NCBI RefSeq assembly: GCF_002157685.2 | Contig: NZ_AP026738.1 | Location: 3,348,001-3,412,000, forward strand | Source of the DNA: Comamonas thiooxydans | GTDB lineage: Bacteria; Pseudomonadota; Gammaproteobacteria; Burkholderiales; Burkholderiaceae_C | Direction of reading: 5' to 3' | Length of the DNA: 64,000 bases | In this document: positions 10,501-18,669 of the stretch, piece after piece | Position numbering within the stretch: position 1 is the stretch's first letter | How the letters are laid out: the number at the start of each line of letters is the position of its first letter | Translations under genes and position numbers: made by a program | Notes under the pieces: model-generated | The model's input: only the letters and a program-made list of their open reading frames with translations | The model's database searches: none | What the model was told of the DNA's origin: nothing

Positions 10501-10751
10501 GCATTGCTGGTCGAGCTCATATAGAGCATGTTGTCGATGCCCTTGATCTGCTGCTCGATGATCTGCGTCACCGAGTTTTCGACCGTCTCGGCCGAAGCAC
10601 CCGTGTACTGGGCGCCGATGGTCACGCGGGGTGGAGCGATCTCGGGGTACTGCTCCAGCGGCAGCAGCTTGATCGACAAAGCCCCGGCCAGCATGATGAT
10701 GATGGCGATGACCCACGCAAAGATGGGCCGGTTGATGAAGAACTGAGCCAT
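7584..10751 (-). CDS. AcrB/MexB-type (HAE1) RND multidrug efflux pump
   Basis: The inner-membrane, proton-driven pump subunit, 1055 residues, the usual length for HAE1 RND proteins. It shows the N-terminus FFINRPIFAWVIAI, a porter domain with GVGDINVFG, the paired aspartates in TM4 (GLLVDDAIVVVENVER), the mid-protein FLPDEDQGFVYVNVNLP, and the C-terminal repeat half with AKNAILIVEFA and RPILMTSLAF. Together with the adaptor and lipoprotein channel it would extrude hydrophobic drugs, dyes or solvents from the periplasm and inner leaflet. The specific substrate cannot be read from sequence. It lies 18 bp downstream of the adaptor and overlaps the channel gene by 4 bp. Confidence 0.96.
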   Translation of the reverse strand: MAQFFINRPIFAWVIAIIIMLAGALSIKLLPLEQYPEIAPPRVTIGAQYTGASAETVENSVTQIIEQQIKGIDNMLYMSSTSNASGQARITLTFAPGTNVDVAQVQVQNKIQGAVNRLPDSVKTRGVFINKGGQDFLVTYSFYSPDEDVTAVDIGDYINSNLVDIIGRIEGVGDINVFGTPYAMRIWMDPAKMEKYGLIPSDLSSALNAQNAQVSAGQLGALPAVQNQQLNATITARTKLKTVEQFEDIVLKSSNDGSVVTIKDVARVELGADNLSIQAKLNGMPGAGMGIILADGANAMAVSDAVAAKLAELKPFFPNQIDYFVSSDSTPFVRASISEVVHALGEAMVLVVIVMFVFLQNFRATLIPAIAVPVVLLGTFGVLSVAGFSINTLTMFAMVLAIGLLVDDAIVVVENVERVMHETGKSPKEATRQSMKEITPALVGIGVTLSAVFVPMAFFGGSTGVIYRQFSITIVAAMALSVFVALTLTPALCATLLKAPDRSHGDGHERAIRSGVLGINDRFFRWFNRNFDAAANRYQGTVAFSLGRAKRMMLIFLAVLAAVWLLMAKLPTSFLPDEDQGFVYVNVNLPSGASDARLQEVLDQVREYLAKQPDVISFNQVSGLNGDQSSARGFIRLKPWSMRPLPSQSAAAIANKATRELASIRDARVQVVLPPAVRGLGSSSGYNFMIKDINGVGHEALLAARDQVLGEMRANNLLTAVRTTNLEDASELRVDVDDRKAAALGLAYSDINSVLSSAMGGTYVNDFLNNGRVKRVYIMGDAQYRMLPTDIAKWTVRNNKGEMVPFGAFSRTYWAYGSPQLLRYNGSPAYEFEGRAAAGISSGTAMQTVEDILKKLPNGISYEWTGASLQERQSGAQAPMLYAISILFVFLCLAALYESWTVPLSVMLAVPLGVVGALLATYTRGLTNDVYFQVGLLTTVGLAAKNAILIVEFAVQLQEQGKKLFDATVEAVRLRLRPILMTSLAFGFGVIPLAIGTGAGAGGRNAIGTAVLGGMVASTVLGIFLVPVFFLLVRSWFKSRSRSDETADVNKESAA

Positions 10752-10769
10752 GTGTGTCGCCTGCCTTGC

Positions 10770-12068
10770 TTACTTCTTGGCAGGTGCATCGGCAGCGGCC
10801 TGCACGGGCGGCTCGCCCCGCTGGCTCTTGCGCTCGGCCTTGGCCTTCAGATCCACTTCCATGGCCTGGACCTTGTCGCCGGGCTTGATGCGCTGAAAGC
10901 CATCCACCATCACACGCTCGCCGGCATTCAGGCCCGTCTTGAGCAACCAGAAAGCGCCCACGGCACGATCCAGTTCCACATCCCGCTTTTCAACCACATC
11001 GCCGTCCTTGACGACCATGACATTGGCACGGCCGGTCAGATCGCGGGTCACCGACTGCTGCGGCACCAGCAAGGCATCGGGCGCCAGAGCCGTCGGCAGC
11101 AAGGCCTTCACATACATGCCGGGCATGAGCATGCCGTCGGGATTGGGCACCTCGGCGCGCAGGGTCAGCGTGCCGGTGGTGTCGTTGACGATCACGCCCG
11201 CAAAGGCCAGCTTGCCCTGATGCGGGTAGTCGCTGCCGTCGTCGAGCTGGATGCGCACGGGAATCTTGTTGCCTTCCACCTTCTGGTAGCGGCCGGAATC
11301 CAGATCGCGCTTGAGCTGCATCAGATCGGTGCTGGACTGGGTGAAGTCCACATACATGGGGTCCAGCCGCACGATGGTAGTGAGCGCCGTGGCCTGATTG
11401 GCCGTGACCAGCGCACCGGGCGTGACGGCAGACAGTGCGATGCGGCCGCCGATAGGGGCTTCGATTCGGCTGTACTTGAGATTGATGCGTGCGGTTTCCA
11501 GATTCGCCTTGGCCACGGCTACATCCGATGCGGACTGAGCCGCCGCCGCCTGGCTTTCGTCGAAGGCCTGCTTGCTGATCGCGTCGATCTTGACCAGCTC
11601 GGCATTGCGCCGCGCCGTTGCCGCCAGCGTGCGCTGGCTGGCTTCGGCCTTGGCCACGGCGGCCGCGGCGCTGGCCTCGGCAGCCTTCAACGATGCGGCG
11701 TCGATCTGATAGAGCTGCTGGCCCTGTTTGACCAGAGCACCTTCGGTGAACAGGCGCTGCTGAATGATGCCCGAGACCTGGGGGCGCACTTCGGCCGTCA
11801 TGAAGGCACGGGTGCGCCCCGGCAGGCTGGCATCCAGCTGCTGACTTTGCGACTGCAAGGTAACAACGCCGACCTTGGGCTCGGACTTGGGCGGGCCTTT
11901 TTGCTCCGCCTCGGGCTTGGAGCATCCCGCCAGCGCTGCAGCGATCAGCATGGCGCCCACAGCCAGCGTCCAGCGCTGCTGGCGAAGACCCTGCCGGCCT
12001 GCCCCGGGGAGGCAAGAAAAATGCGCCTCTCGGCGCGGTCTCGGCGAAGCGGGCTGGTCAATCTTCAT
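10770..12068 (-). CDS. RND efflux periplasmic adaptor (membrane fusion protein), AcrA/MexA type
   Basis: The first gene of the pump operon: a lipid-anchored periplasmic adaptor linking pump and channel. A hydrophobic stretch ends in a lipobox (AAALAGC), followed by the first lipoyl half (TAEVRPQVSGIIQQRLF), an alpha-helical hairpin rich in Ala/Lys/Glu, and the second lipoyl half (YSRIEAPIGGRI). The chosen start (ATG 12068) leaves a rather long 45-residue basic leader before the signal core; an upstream in-frame ATG exists at 12104 but would overlap the candidate operator. Neither has a strong ribosome-binding site, so the exact start is open. Confidence 0.92.
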   Translation of the reverse strand: MKIDQPASPRPRREAHFSCLPGAGRQGLRQQRWTLAVGAMLIAAALAGCSKPEAEQKGPPKSEPKVGVVTLQSQSQQLDASLPGRTRAFMTAEVRPQVSGIIQQRLFTEGALVKQGQQLYQIDAASLKAAEASAAAAVAKAEASQRTLAATARRNAELVKIDAISKQAFDESQAAAAQSASDVAVAKANLETARINLKYSRIEAPIGGRIALSAVTPGALVTANQATALTTIVRLDPMYVDFTQSSTDLMQLKRDLDSGRYQKVEGNKIPVRIQLDDGSDYPHQGKLAFAGVIVNDTTGTLTLRAEVPNPDGMLMPGMYVKALLPTALAPDALLVPQQSVTRDLTGRANVMVVKDGDVVEKRDVELDRAVGAFWLLKTGLNAGERVMVDGFQRIKPGDKVQAMEVDLKAKAERKSQRGEPPVQAAADAPAKK

Positions 12069-12102
12069 ACGTGGAACGGTCTGAACTAAGGAACTTGTCA
12101 AC

Positions 12103-12118
12103 ATTGTGCGCCGACAAT
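12103..12118. promoter_or_regulatory. Candidate TetR-type operator before the RND operon
   Basis: A perfect inverted repeat ATTGT-N6-ACAAT lies 35 bp upstream of the adaptor start, next to an A/T-rich stretch that could hold the promoter. Size and position suit a TetR-family operator, and the only TetR gene nearby is at the far end of the same pump operon. Binding is inferred. Confidence 0.5.
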
Positions 12119-12357
12119 ATTAATAAAATGTAAAGCAGCCGGGAGCGCGATGACATGCCGGCAATCACCCGCTTGCCATTCCTCTGTCACACAGGCATGC
12201 AAGACATGCTGCTCCATCGGCTTGGTGACATCACTGTAGAAAACCTTGGCAGCAAGGCTCCTCGTCATAACGGACTAGAGCCAGAGCCCGCAAAACCCCG
12301 AAATCGGCAACTGGCTGCGCTCTCAATATCAGGACAGAAGCCGCTTTTGCTGCCAAA

Positions 12358-13791
12358 TCAATGCTGCGACTTGCCCGGGCGTACGCGCAAGATGCTGAAA
12401 ACTCCGGCCAGCGCTGCAAAACCGCCGGCCACAGCCAGCGCCAGCAGTTCAGCATTGCCACCATGCCCGCCCGAGATGGCAAAGATGGTGGCCAGCACCA
12501 CAGCACCCAGCGTCTGCCCGGTCATGCGGGCAGAACTCAGCATGCCGCCCGCTGCACCGCTGCGCGACATGGGGGCCGAGGTGACGATGGTGTGATTGTT
12601 GGGAGACTGGTAGAGCGCGAAGCCACTGCCCGCCAGCAGCATGCGCCAGACCATGTCCCAGTGCGCCACATCGACCGGCATGGCCGCCAGCAGCCACAGT
12701 CCGCAGGCAAACATGGCCATGCCGATGCCGCCCAGCAGTCCGTCGGGATACTTGCCGATCAGGCGCCCGGCCACCGGAGCCGTCAGCACGGTGGCCAGCG
12801 GCCAGGCCGTGATCAGCATGCCGGCCTCCATGGGTGACAGACCGCGCGCCTCCAGCAGCAGGAACGGCAGGGCCAGATAGGACAGCATCTGCGCGCAGAA
12901 GGCAGAGACCGAGCCGCACATCGACAGCCGGAACACGGGAATGCGCATCAGATCGACAGGGAACAGCGGAGCTGCCTTGTGCCACTGGCGGCGCAGATAG
13001 ACGTAGCCGACCACCAGCCCGGCGCCCAGCAGCCACCAGCCCGAAGGCATCAGCGAGCTGCCCGCGGCGCCCTGATCCTGCCCCATGCGCACGCCCAGTT
13101 GCTCACCGCCCAGAAAAAGCAGGGTGAACATCAGAATATTGAGCAATACGTCAAGCGCCGCTATCGGCTCGCCATCCTTGCGCACCACGGGGTTGGCCGG
13201 CAACGCCTTGCGCCCCATCCACAAGGTCATCAGGCCCAGCGGCACATTGATGGCAAACAGCCAGGGCCAGCTGGCGACCGACAGGATGGCTGCGGCCACC
13301 GAAGGCCCGGCCATGGACGAGGTCGCCACCACCAGCGAGTTGATGGCCATGCCGCGCCCCAGCATGGCACGGGGATAGGTCAGCCGCACCAGCGCCGCAT
13401 TGACGCTCATGATGCCGGCCGCACCCATGCCTTGAAACACGCGCGCCGCAATCAGCGTGCTCAGCGAGCTGGCCAGCGTGGCCGCCACCGAGGCAATGAC
13501 AAACACCGTCATACCGAGCAGATAGATGCGCCGATAACCCAGGCGCTCGCCCAGGGCTGCCAGCGGCAGCAGCAGCACCAGGCCGGCCAGCTGATAGGCG
13601 TTGACCACCCATAGCGTCAGGGCCGAGCTGGCCTGCAGCTCGCGCGCAATGGCGGGCAAGGCCAGATTGACGATGCTGCTGTCCAGCACCGACAGCGTCA
13701 GACCCAGAATGATGACCAGCATGGCGCGGCCACGCGCACCGTCAGGCAGGCCGTCGTAGGCAGGGGAGGCTTGAGCAGTGCTTTCAGTCAT
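12358..13791 (-). CDS. MFS transporter, DHA2 (EmrB/QacA-like, 14-TM) family
   Basis: A 477-residue, 14-helix major facilitator of the drug:proton antiporter DHA2 type. It has the antiporter start LGLTLSVLDSSIVNLALPAI in helix 1, LAALGERLGYRRIYLLG (motif A) between helices 2 and 3, and FQGMGAAGIMSVNAALVRL in helix 4. It probably exports drugs or toxic metabolites. The ATG at 13791 is preferred over one at 13809: it gives an 8-bp overlap with the upstream Bcr/CflA-like gene instead of 26 bp. The two MFS genes therefore form a tightly coupled pair. Confidence 0.88.
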   Translation of the reverse strand: MTESTAQASPAYDGLPDGARGRAMLVIILGLTLSVLDSSIVNLALPAIARELQASSALTLWVVNAYQLAGLVLLLPLAALGERLGYRRIYLLGMTVFVIASVAATLASSLSTLIAARVFQGMGAAGIMSVNAALVRLTYPRAMLGRGMAINSLVVATSSMAGPSVAAAILSVASWPWLFAINVPLGLMTLWMGRKALPANPVVRKDGEPIAALDVLLNILMFTLLFLGGEQLGVRMGQDQGAAGSSLMPSGWWLLGAGLVVGYVYLRRQWHKAAPLFPVDLMRIPVFRLSMCGSVSAFCAQMLSYLALPFLLLEARGLSPMEAGMLITAWPLATVLTAPVAGRLIGKYPDGLLGGIGMAMFACGLWLLAAMPVDVAHWDMVWRMLLAGSGFALYQSPNNHTIVTSAPMSRSGAAGGMLSSARMTGQTLGAVVLATIFAISGGHGGNAELLALAVAGGFAALAGVFSILRVRPGKSQH

Positions 13792-14983
13792 GGGCGACTC
13801 GGTGCACACGGCCCAGCGTGATCCAGGTCAGCGTCACGCCCACCAGGGCTCCGGTCGCCATACCGACCACCATGGGCAGGGGCTTGCCGTTGGAAAAATG
13901 CCCCACGATCTGCATGGCCGCCGCGCCGCTCAGCATCTGCAGCGTGCCCAGCAAGGCCGAGGCCGTACCGGCAATCTCGCCATGCTCTTCCAGGGCCAGC
14001 ACCGAGGTCGTGGGAATCACCAGGCCCATGAAGGCACTGGCGATGAAGTACAGCACGATCAGCACCGTCAGCTGCTCGCCGCCCAGCAGGTAATAGACCA
14101 GCAATGCGGCCATGGTCAGGCCCGAGGCAGAAGCCGCGGCCTTGACCACATTGACCAGACCAAAGCGCTGGCCCAGCCGCCCCGTCAGCTGCGCCGCACC
14201 GATGAAGGCGATGGAGTTCAGCGCGAACGCCATGCTGTACTGGGTGGATGAGAGACCGTAGTAGTTGATGAGCACAAAGGGCGAGCCCGCCAGGTAGACA
14301 AAAAAGCCCGCCATGGCGCAGCCGCCGATGAACACCAGGCCCAGGTAATGCCAGTCACGCAGCAGGATCAGATAGGCCTTGAGTGCGCCGCCCAGACTGC
14401 TGTCCAGCCGCGCCTCGGCGGTGCGGGTCTCCTCCACGCCGCGCCACGTGGCAACCAGGCCCAGCACGGCTGCGGCCGCCACCACCCAGAACACGGCACG
14501 CCAGCCGGCCAGGGCAATCACGCCGCTGCCGGCCAGGGGCGCCAGAATCGGCGAGACGCTGAACACCAGCATCAGCAGCGACATCATGCGTGCGGCCGCG
14601 TGGCCGGTATGCAGATCGCGCACCACGGCACGCGGCACGGCCATGCAGGCCGCAGCGCCCAGGCCCTGCACAAAGCGAAACGCCACCAGGGTCTCGATAT
14701 TGGGAGCCAGCGCACATCCCACGCTGGCGGCGGCAAAGACCGTCAGACCAAAGTACAGCGGCGGCTTGCGGCCCAGCATGTCGGAGACCGGCCCATAGAG
14801 CAGCTGGCCCATACCAATGGAGAGAAAGAACGCGGTCAGACTGGCCTGCACGGCCCCGACCTGGGCATCCAGGCTGGCGCCGATCTGGGGCAAGGCCGGC
14901 AGATACATATCGATGGCGAAAGGCCCGATGGCCGACAACAGGCCCAGGATCAGAACCAGACGCAGGGAAACAGAAGCTTGCAT
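13784..14983 (-). CDS. Bcr/CflA family multidrug efflux MFS transporter
   Basis: A 12-helix drug exporter of the Bcr/CflA subfamily, 399 residues from the ATG at 14983. The diagnostic first helix ends AIGPFAIDMYLPALPQI, and motif A appears as GPVSDMLGRKPPLYFG. Homologues export bicyclomycin, chloramphenicol, sulphonamides or cysteine. The upstream-open frame to 15043 lacks hydrophobic character and was not used. It is the first gene of the two-MFS unit and overlaps the DHA2 gene by 8 bp. Confidence 0.88.
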   Translation of the reverse strand: MQASVSLRLVLILGLLSAIGPFAIDMYLPALPQIGASLDAQVGAVQASLTAFFLSIGMGQLLYGPVSDMLGRKPPLYFGLTVFAAASVGCALAPNIETLVAFRFVQGLGAAACMAVPRAVVRDLHTGHAAARMMSLLMLVFSVSPILAPLAGSGVIALAGWRAVFWVVAAAAVLGLVATWRGVEETRTAEARLDSSLGGALKAYLILLRDWHYLGLVFIGGCAMAGFFVYLAGSPFVLINYYGLSSTQYSMAFALNSIAFIGAAQLTGRLGQRFGLVNVVKAAASASGLTMAALLVYYLLGGEQLTVLIVLYFIASAFMGLVIPTTSVLALEEHGEIAGTASALLGTLQMLSGAAAMQIVGHFSNGKPLPMVVGMATGALVGVTLTWITLGRVHRVAHD

Positions 14984-15183
14984 AGGGGTGTGATTGTCGT
15001 GGTAACTTGATTTATGTGCTGAACAAGCGCCGGTTTCCTGCATGGCGGTGCAGGCTCACGCCGGTCAGCCTCGCACTGCCTGTGCCTAAGCCCTCAATTA
15101 CGAGGCTTTAGACCCGGTCATCCAAGCCATGACCGCATGGACGACAAGCACAATGGGCTCAACTACCCTTCCCTGCTCTCGCC

Positions 15184-15813
15184 GTGACTGCTGCAAGCTC
15201 CTTCCCACGTCTGCCCTTTTCGCTGCCCATCACACTCGCCGCGCTATCGCTATGCTTGGCGGCTGGACCTACCGGTGCGCAGCCCGCGCCCGCTGCCCCG
15301 GCCTTTCAGCTCTCGCCGGATGGAAACATGGTGATAGACACGCGCGCCAGGCTGGCCTGGCCGCGCTGCGCCGAGGGCATGAGCTGGAATGGCAAGGCTT
15401 GCAGCGGCCAGGCCGAGGTCTTCAGCTACAAGCAGGCCATGACCCATGCCGCAGAGCGCAGCAAGGCCGAAAATCTGCGCTGGCGCCTGCCGCGCGTCAA
15501 TGAACTCAAGCGCCTGCTGGACCGCAGCAGCAAGCCCCAGGGTCTGAACCCGGAACTCTTTCCCAATGCGCCACGCGACTGGCACTGGACGGGTACGGCT
15601 GCCGTGAATGCCCAGCGCCTGAACACCTACAACTACGCCCAGGTGGACAAATCCAGCAGCCTCTCCGGCCTCTCGGCCCAGCAGGCCTGGGCGGTCAACA
15701 CCGAGACTCTGCAGGCCGTGCCCGATATGGGCAAGGGCAATGCCTTGCTGCTGCGCCTGGTGCGCCCTGCCACCGAGGCCGAGCTCGGTATTCAGGCTCC
15801 GGCCGCACCATGA
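15184..15813 (+). CDS. Exported DUF1566 (Lcl-type) domain protein
   Basis: A 209-residue secreted protein. Residues 1-32 form a signal peptide (LPITLAALSLCLAAGPTGAQ) with a likely cleavage after AQA/GAQ. The body is a DUF1566 domain with the characteristic DTRARLAWPRCAEGMSW, WRLPRVNELKRLLD and RLVRPA segments. These domains occur in surface and periplasmic proteins whose role is mostly unknown. The start is a GTG at 15184; no ATG is available at the signal peptide. A terminator begins at its stop codon. Confidence 0.75.
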   Translation: MTAASSFPRLPFSLPITLAALSLCLAAGPTGAQPAPAAPAFQLSPDGNMVIDTRARLAWPRCAEGMSWNGKACSGQAEVFSYKQAMTHAAERSKAENLRWRLPRVNELKRLLDRSSKPQGLNPELFPNAPRDWHWTGTAAVNAQRLNTYNYAQVDKSSSLSGLSAQQAWAVNTETLQAVPDMGKGNALLLRLVRPATEAELGIQAPAAP

Positions 15814-15844
15814 AAAAAGCCTTGCCGCTTCGGCAAGGCTTTTT
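15813..15844. terminator. Bidirectional intrinsic terminator
   Basis: A perfect stem GCCTTGCCG/CGGCAAGGC with a 3-nt loop, flanked by A6 and T5, sits between the convergent DUF1566 gene and the SDR gene. Confidence 0.9.
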
Positions 15845-15862
15845 CACCCCCCTCACGCACGC

Positions 15863-16768
15863 TCAGCCGGCGCGCAGCGCTGCCTTGAGGCTCACGCCCA
15901 GTTCGGGCTTGTGCGCAAACGGATCCGTGGGGTTGCGGCCCTGAACCACATCTTCCAGGCGCACCTGCACCGAGCCCAAGGCCTGCGGATGGCTGTAGAT
16001 ATAAAACTGGCCCGAGGCCATGGCATCGAACACCTTCTGCGCCACCTCGGTCGCCGTGACCTTGCCCGAGCCCACGGCCTTGTCGGTCATGGCCTGGCCT
16101 ATCTTCTGGCTGGCCGTCAAAGGCTGCGCCTCCAGGCCCTGGGGACGATTGCGCTCGCTGTGACCTATGCCCGTGGGCACGAAGAAGGGGCAGAGCAGAC
16201 TGGCGCTGACCTGGTCCGAGACCAGGGCCAGATCCTGGTACAGCGTCTCGGTCAGCGACACCACCGCGTGCTTGCTGACGTTGTAGATGCCCATGTTCGG
16301 CGGCGCCAGCAGACCCGCCATGCTGGCAGTGTTGACGATATGACCTTCATAGGCGGGATCGGCCTTGGCGGCCTCCAGCATCATGGGCGTGAACAGACGC
16401 ACGCCATGGATCACGCCCCAGACATTGACGCCCAGCACCCATTGCCAGTCGGCAACAGTGTTTTCCCAGACCAGGCCGCCCGCGCCAACGCCCGCGTTGT
16501 TGAAGACAAAGTGCGGCGCACCAAAGGTTTCCTTGACTTCGGCAGCCAGTCTTTCCATCTGCGCCGCATCCGAGACATCAACCTTGCGCGCCAGCACCTT
16601 GGCACCGGCGGCCTTGAGCTCGGCCTCGGCCTTGTCCAGCGCCTCCTGCTGCACATCGACCAGCACCAGATTCATGCCTCTGGCAGCTCCGATGCGCGCG
16701 CACTCCAGCCCGAAGCCCGAGCCGGCCCCCGTCAGAACCGCCGTCTTTCCCGCGAAATTCGTGATCAT
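15863..16768 (-). CDS. SDR family NAD(P)-dependent oxidoreductase
   Basis: A 301-residue classical short-chain dehydrogenase/reductase. The Rossmann glycine motif TGAGSGFG is at residues ~13-20, NNAGVG near 90, and the catalytic Tyr-Lys pair appears as YNVSK. The ~45-residue C-terminal tail is longer than in minimal SDRs. It would reduce or oxidise a carbonyl/alcohol; the substrate is not evident. The ATG at 16768 places the nucleotide-binding strand correctly; the frame is open a further 27 codons upstream without SDR-like sequence. It is first in a run of minus-strand redox and hydrolase genes to 20.4 kb, but gaps of ~125-220 bp argue against a single tight operon. Confidence 0.88.
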   Translation of the reverse strand: MITNFAGKTAVLTGAGSGFGLECARIGAARGMNLVLVDVQQEALDKAEAELKAAGAKVLARKVDVSDAAQMERLAAEVKETFGAPHFVFNNAGVGAGGLVWENTVADWQWVLGVNVWGVIHGVRLFTPMMLEAAKADPAYEGHIVNTASMAGLLAPPNMGIYNVSKHAVVSLTETLYQDLALVSDQVSASLLCPFFVPTGIGHSERNRPQGLEAQPLTASQKIGQAMTDKAVGSGKVTATEVAQKVFDAMASGQFYIYSHPQALGSVQVRLEDVVQGRNPTDPFAHKPELGVSLKAALRAG

Positions 16769-16969
16769 TCTTGTCTCCGTATGTATTTGGATGCAGCTCG
16801 GATGCGTCGCCTCACTCGAAACCGGCGCGGCGCAACCAAGGGACAGCAAGCAAGGGCCTATGCCGGCCGCGCCGCCCCGCAGCGAGGCTGTCGTCCCCCT
16901 TCCCTAGCGCGCAGCGCGTAGAGAAAGGGGGCGCCCGGCTAGGGGAAGGCACGCAGCGCCTCAGGGGGG

Positions 16970-17986
16970 TTAAACCAACTTCACCAGCTGCTTGCCGAAG
17001 TTCTTGCCCTTGAGCAGGCCCAGAAACGCGCCGGGTGCCGAGGCCAGACCTTGGGAAATCGTCTCGCGCGGCTTGAGCTTGCCGGCTGCCACCAGGCCGC
17101 CCAGCTCGGTCAGGGCCTCGCCCCAGACTTCCATGTGCTCGCTGACGATAAAACCTTCGAGCTTGATGCGGTTGACCAGCAGCAACGCCGGGTTGGCCAG
17201 CGGCAGGGGCTGGCCGTCATAGCCGGCAATCATTCCGCACAGGGCCACGCGTGCAAAGGCATTGGTGCGCAGCAGCACGGCATCGAAGATATAGCCGCCC
17301 ACGTTCTCGAAATAGCCGTCGATACCATTGGGGCAAGCATCCTTCAAGGCCTTGGCCATGGTCTTGACATCGGGGTGCTCGCGGTAATCGATGCAGGCAT
17401 CAAAGCCCAGCTCATGCACGGCGTAGCGGCATTTCTCGGCACCACCCGCAATGCCCACCACGCGGCAGCCACGCGCCTTGGCCAGCGCCACAAAGGCGCT
17501 GCCCACGGCACCGGTGGCAGCGCTGACGACCATGGTTTCACCAGCCTTGGGATTGATGATCTTGACCAGGCCATACCAGGCCGTCACGCCCGGCATGCCC
17601 ACGGCGCCCAGATAGTAGGACAGCGGCACATGGGTGGTGTCGACCTTGCGCAGTGCTCCGGGCACGCTGGGGTCAAGCAGCGAGTATTCCTGCCATCCGC
17701 CCATGCCGACCACCTTGTCTCCGGCCTTGAACTTGGGGTGGCGGCTCTCGACAATCTCGCCCACCGTGCCGCCCTGCATGACCTCGCCCAGTGGCTGAGG
17801 CTGGGCATAGCTCTTGGAGTCGTTCATGCGGCCGCGCATGTAAGGGTCCAGGCTCAGATAGTGGTGGCGCACCAGCACCTGGCCCTCGCCCACGGCTGGC
17901 AGCGGCGACTGCACCAGCTTGAAATTGCTCTCAACCGCCTCGCCCTGGGGGCGGTTGTCCAGAAGGATTTGCTGATTGACCGTCAT
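16970..17986 (-). CDS. NADP-dependent oxidoreductase, MDR (leukotriene B4 dehydrogenase/CurA-like) family
   Basis: A 338-residue zinc-independent medium-chain dehydrogenase/reductase. Typical features are the N-terminal HHYLSLDPYMRGRMND segment, the cofactor loop VVSAATGAVGS with VGIAGGAEKC, and the IDGYFENVGG segment. Members reduce activated C=C bonds (quinones, curcumin, enones) with NADPH. The start at ATG 17986 has a purine-rich stretch upstream. It sits between an SDR and a thioesterase on the same strand. Confidence 0.9.
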   Translation of the reverse strand: MTVNQQILLDNRPQGEAVESNFKLVQSPLPAVGEGQVLVRHHYLSLDPYMRGRMNDSKSYAQPQPLGEVMQGGTVGEIVESRHPKFKAGDKVVGMGGWQEYSLLDPSVPGALRKVDTTHVPLSYYLGAVGMPGVTAWYGLVKIINPKAGETMVVSAATGAVGSAFVALAKARGCRVVGIAGGAEKCRYAVHELGFDACIDYREHPDVKTMAKALKDACPNGIDGYFENVGGYIFDAVLLRTNAFARVALCGMIAGYDGQPLPLANPALLLVNRIKLEGFIVSEHMEVWGEALTELGGLVAAGKLKPRETISQGLASAPGAFLGLLKGKNFGKQLVKLV

Positions 17987-18121
17987 GTTTCGTCTCCTGT
18001 TTGAACTTCAGATTTCATAGCTGCAAGCGCTTGATATACCTCGCACTTGAAGCTGATAGCACACAAAACAACAATAGGGAAAGCGACAGCCGCTCATAAA
18101 AACAGAGCAACCGATCCGTAC

Positions 18122-18544
18122 TCAATCCGTGGGCAGGGCTTGCAATCCGCCTTCGGCCGCAGGCCTGCGCTTCATGTACTTGAAGGTGCCCGTGGCATGG
18201 ACGCAGAGTCGGCCCTGTGCATCGTAGATGCGGCCTTCGGTAAAAGCCATGGTGCCGGTGCGATGCAGCAGCACGCCCTTGCCCACCAGCGGGCCGTTGG
18301 CCGCCTGCATGAACGAGGTTTTCATCTCGATGGTGACCACGCCCAGATCGAAATCCACGCTGCGCGCAGCCACGGCCATGGTTACATCCATCAGCGTCAT
18401 CGAGGCCCCGCCATGGGTGATGCCGAAGGAATTCAGATGTTCGGGACGCGGTGTGAAGTGCAGCTCGGACTCACCGTTCTCCATCTTGTGGAGGGTGAAG
18501 CCCAGCTCATGCACAAAGGGAATTTCAGGACCAAATGACAACAC
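18122..18544 (-). CDS. PaaI family thioesterase (hotdog fold)
   Basis: A 140-residue hotdog-fold acyl-CoA thioesterase of the PaaI/YbgC type. The key helix and strand carry NSFGITHGGASMTLMDVTMAVAA, in which HGG...D is the usual catalytic region, followed by VVTIEMKTSFMQAA. It would hydrolyse an acyl-CoA or aryl-CoA; the substrate is unknown. Located between the MDR reductase and a second SDR on the same strand, which suggests but does not prove a shared catabolic role. Confidence 0.85.
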   Translation of the reverse strand: MLSFGPEIPFVHELGFTLHKMENGESELHFTPRPEHLNSFGITHGGASMTLMDVTMAVAARSVDFDLGVVTIEMKTSFMQAANGPLVGKGVLLHRTGTMAFTEGRIYDAQGRLCVHATGTFKYMKRRPAAEGGLQALPTD

Positions 18545-18669
18545 CGCGAAACCTTTCAGAAGAGTGATGCGCCGCAGACCGCAGCAGCTGAACCGTGAAT
18601 GTAAGCGCGGCGGACAGCCTCAGAATGCTGCGCCGCACAAAAACAGGACTCACCCTTCATCCGCCACTA

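Noticed and set aside
8658..12089. A 1143-codon open frame on the plus strand opposite the RND pump and adaptor genes
   Set aside because: Its sequence is His/Gly/Gln-rich antisense output of high-GC codons and has no domain; the minus-strand pump and adaptor genes in the same interval are unmistakable.
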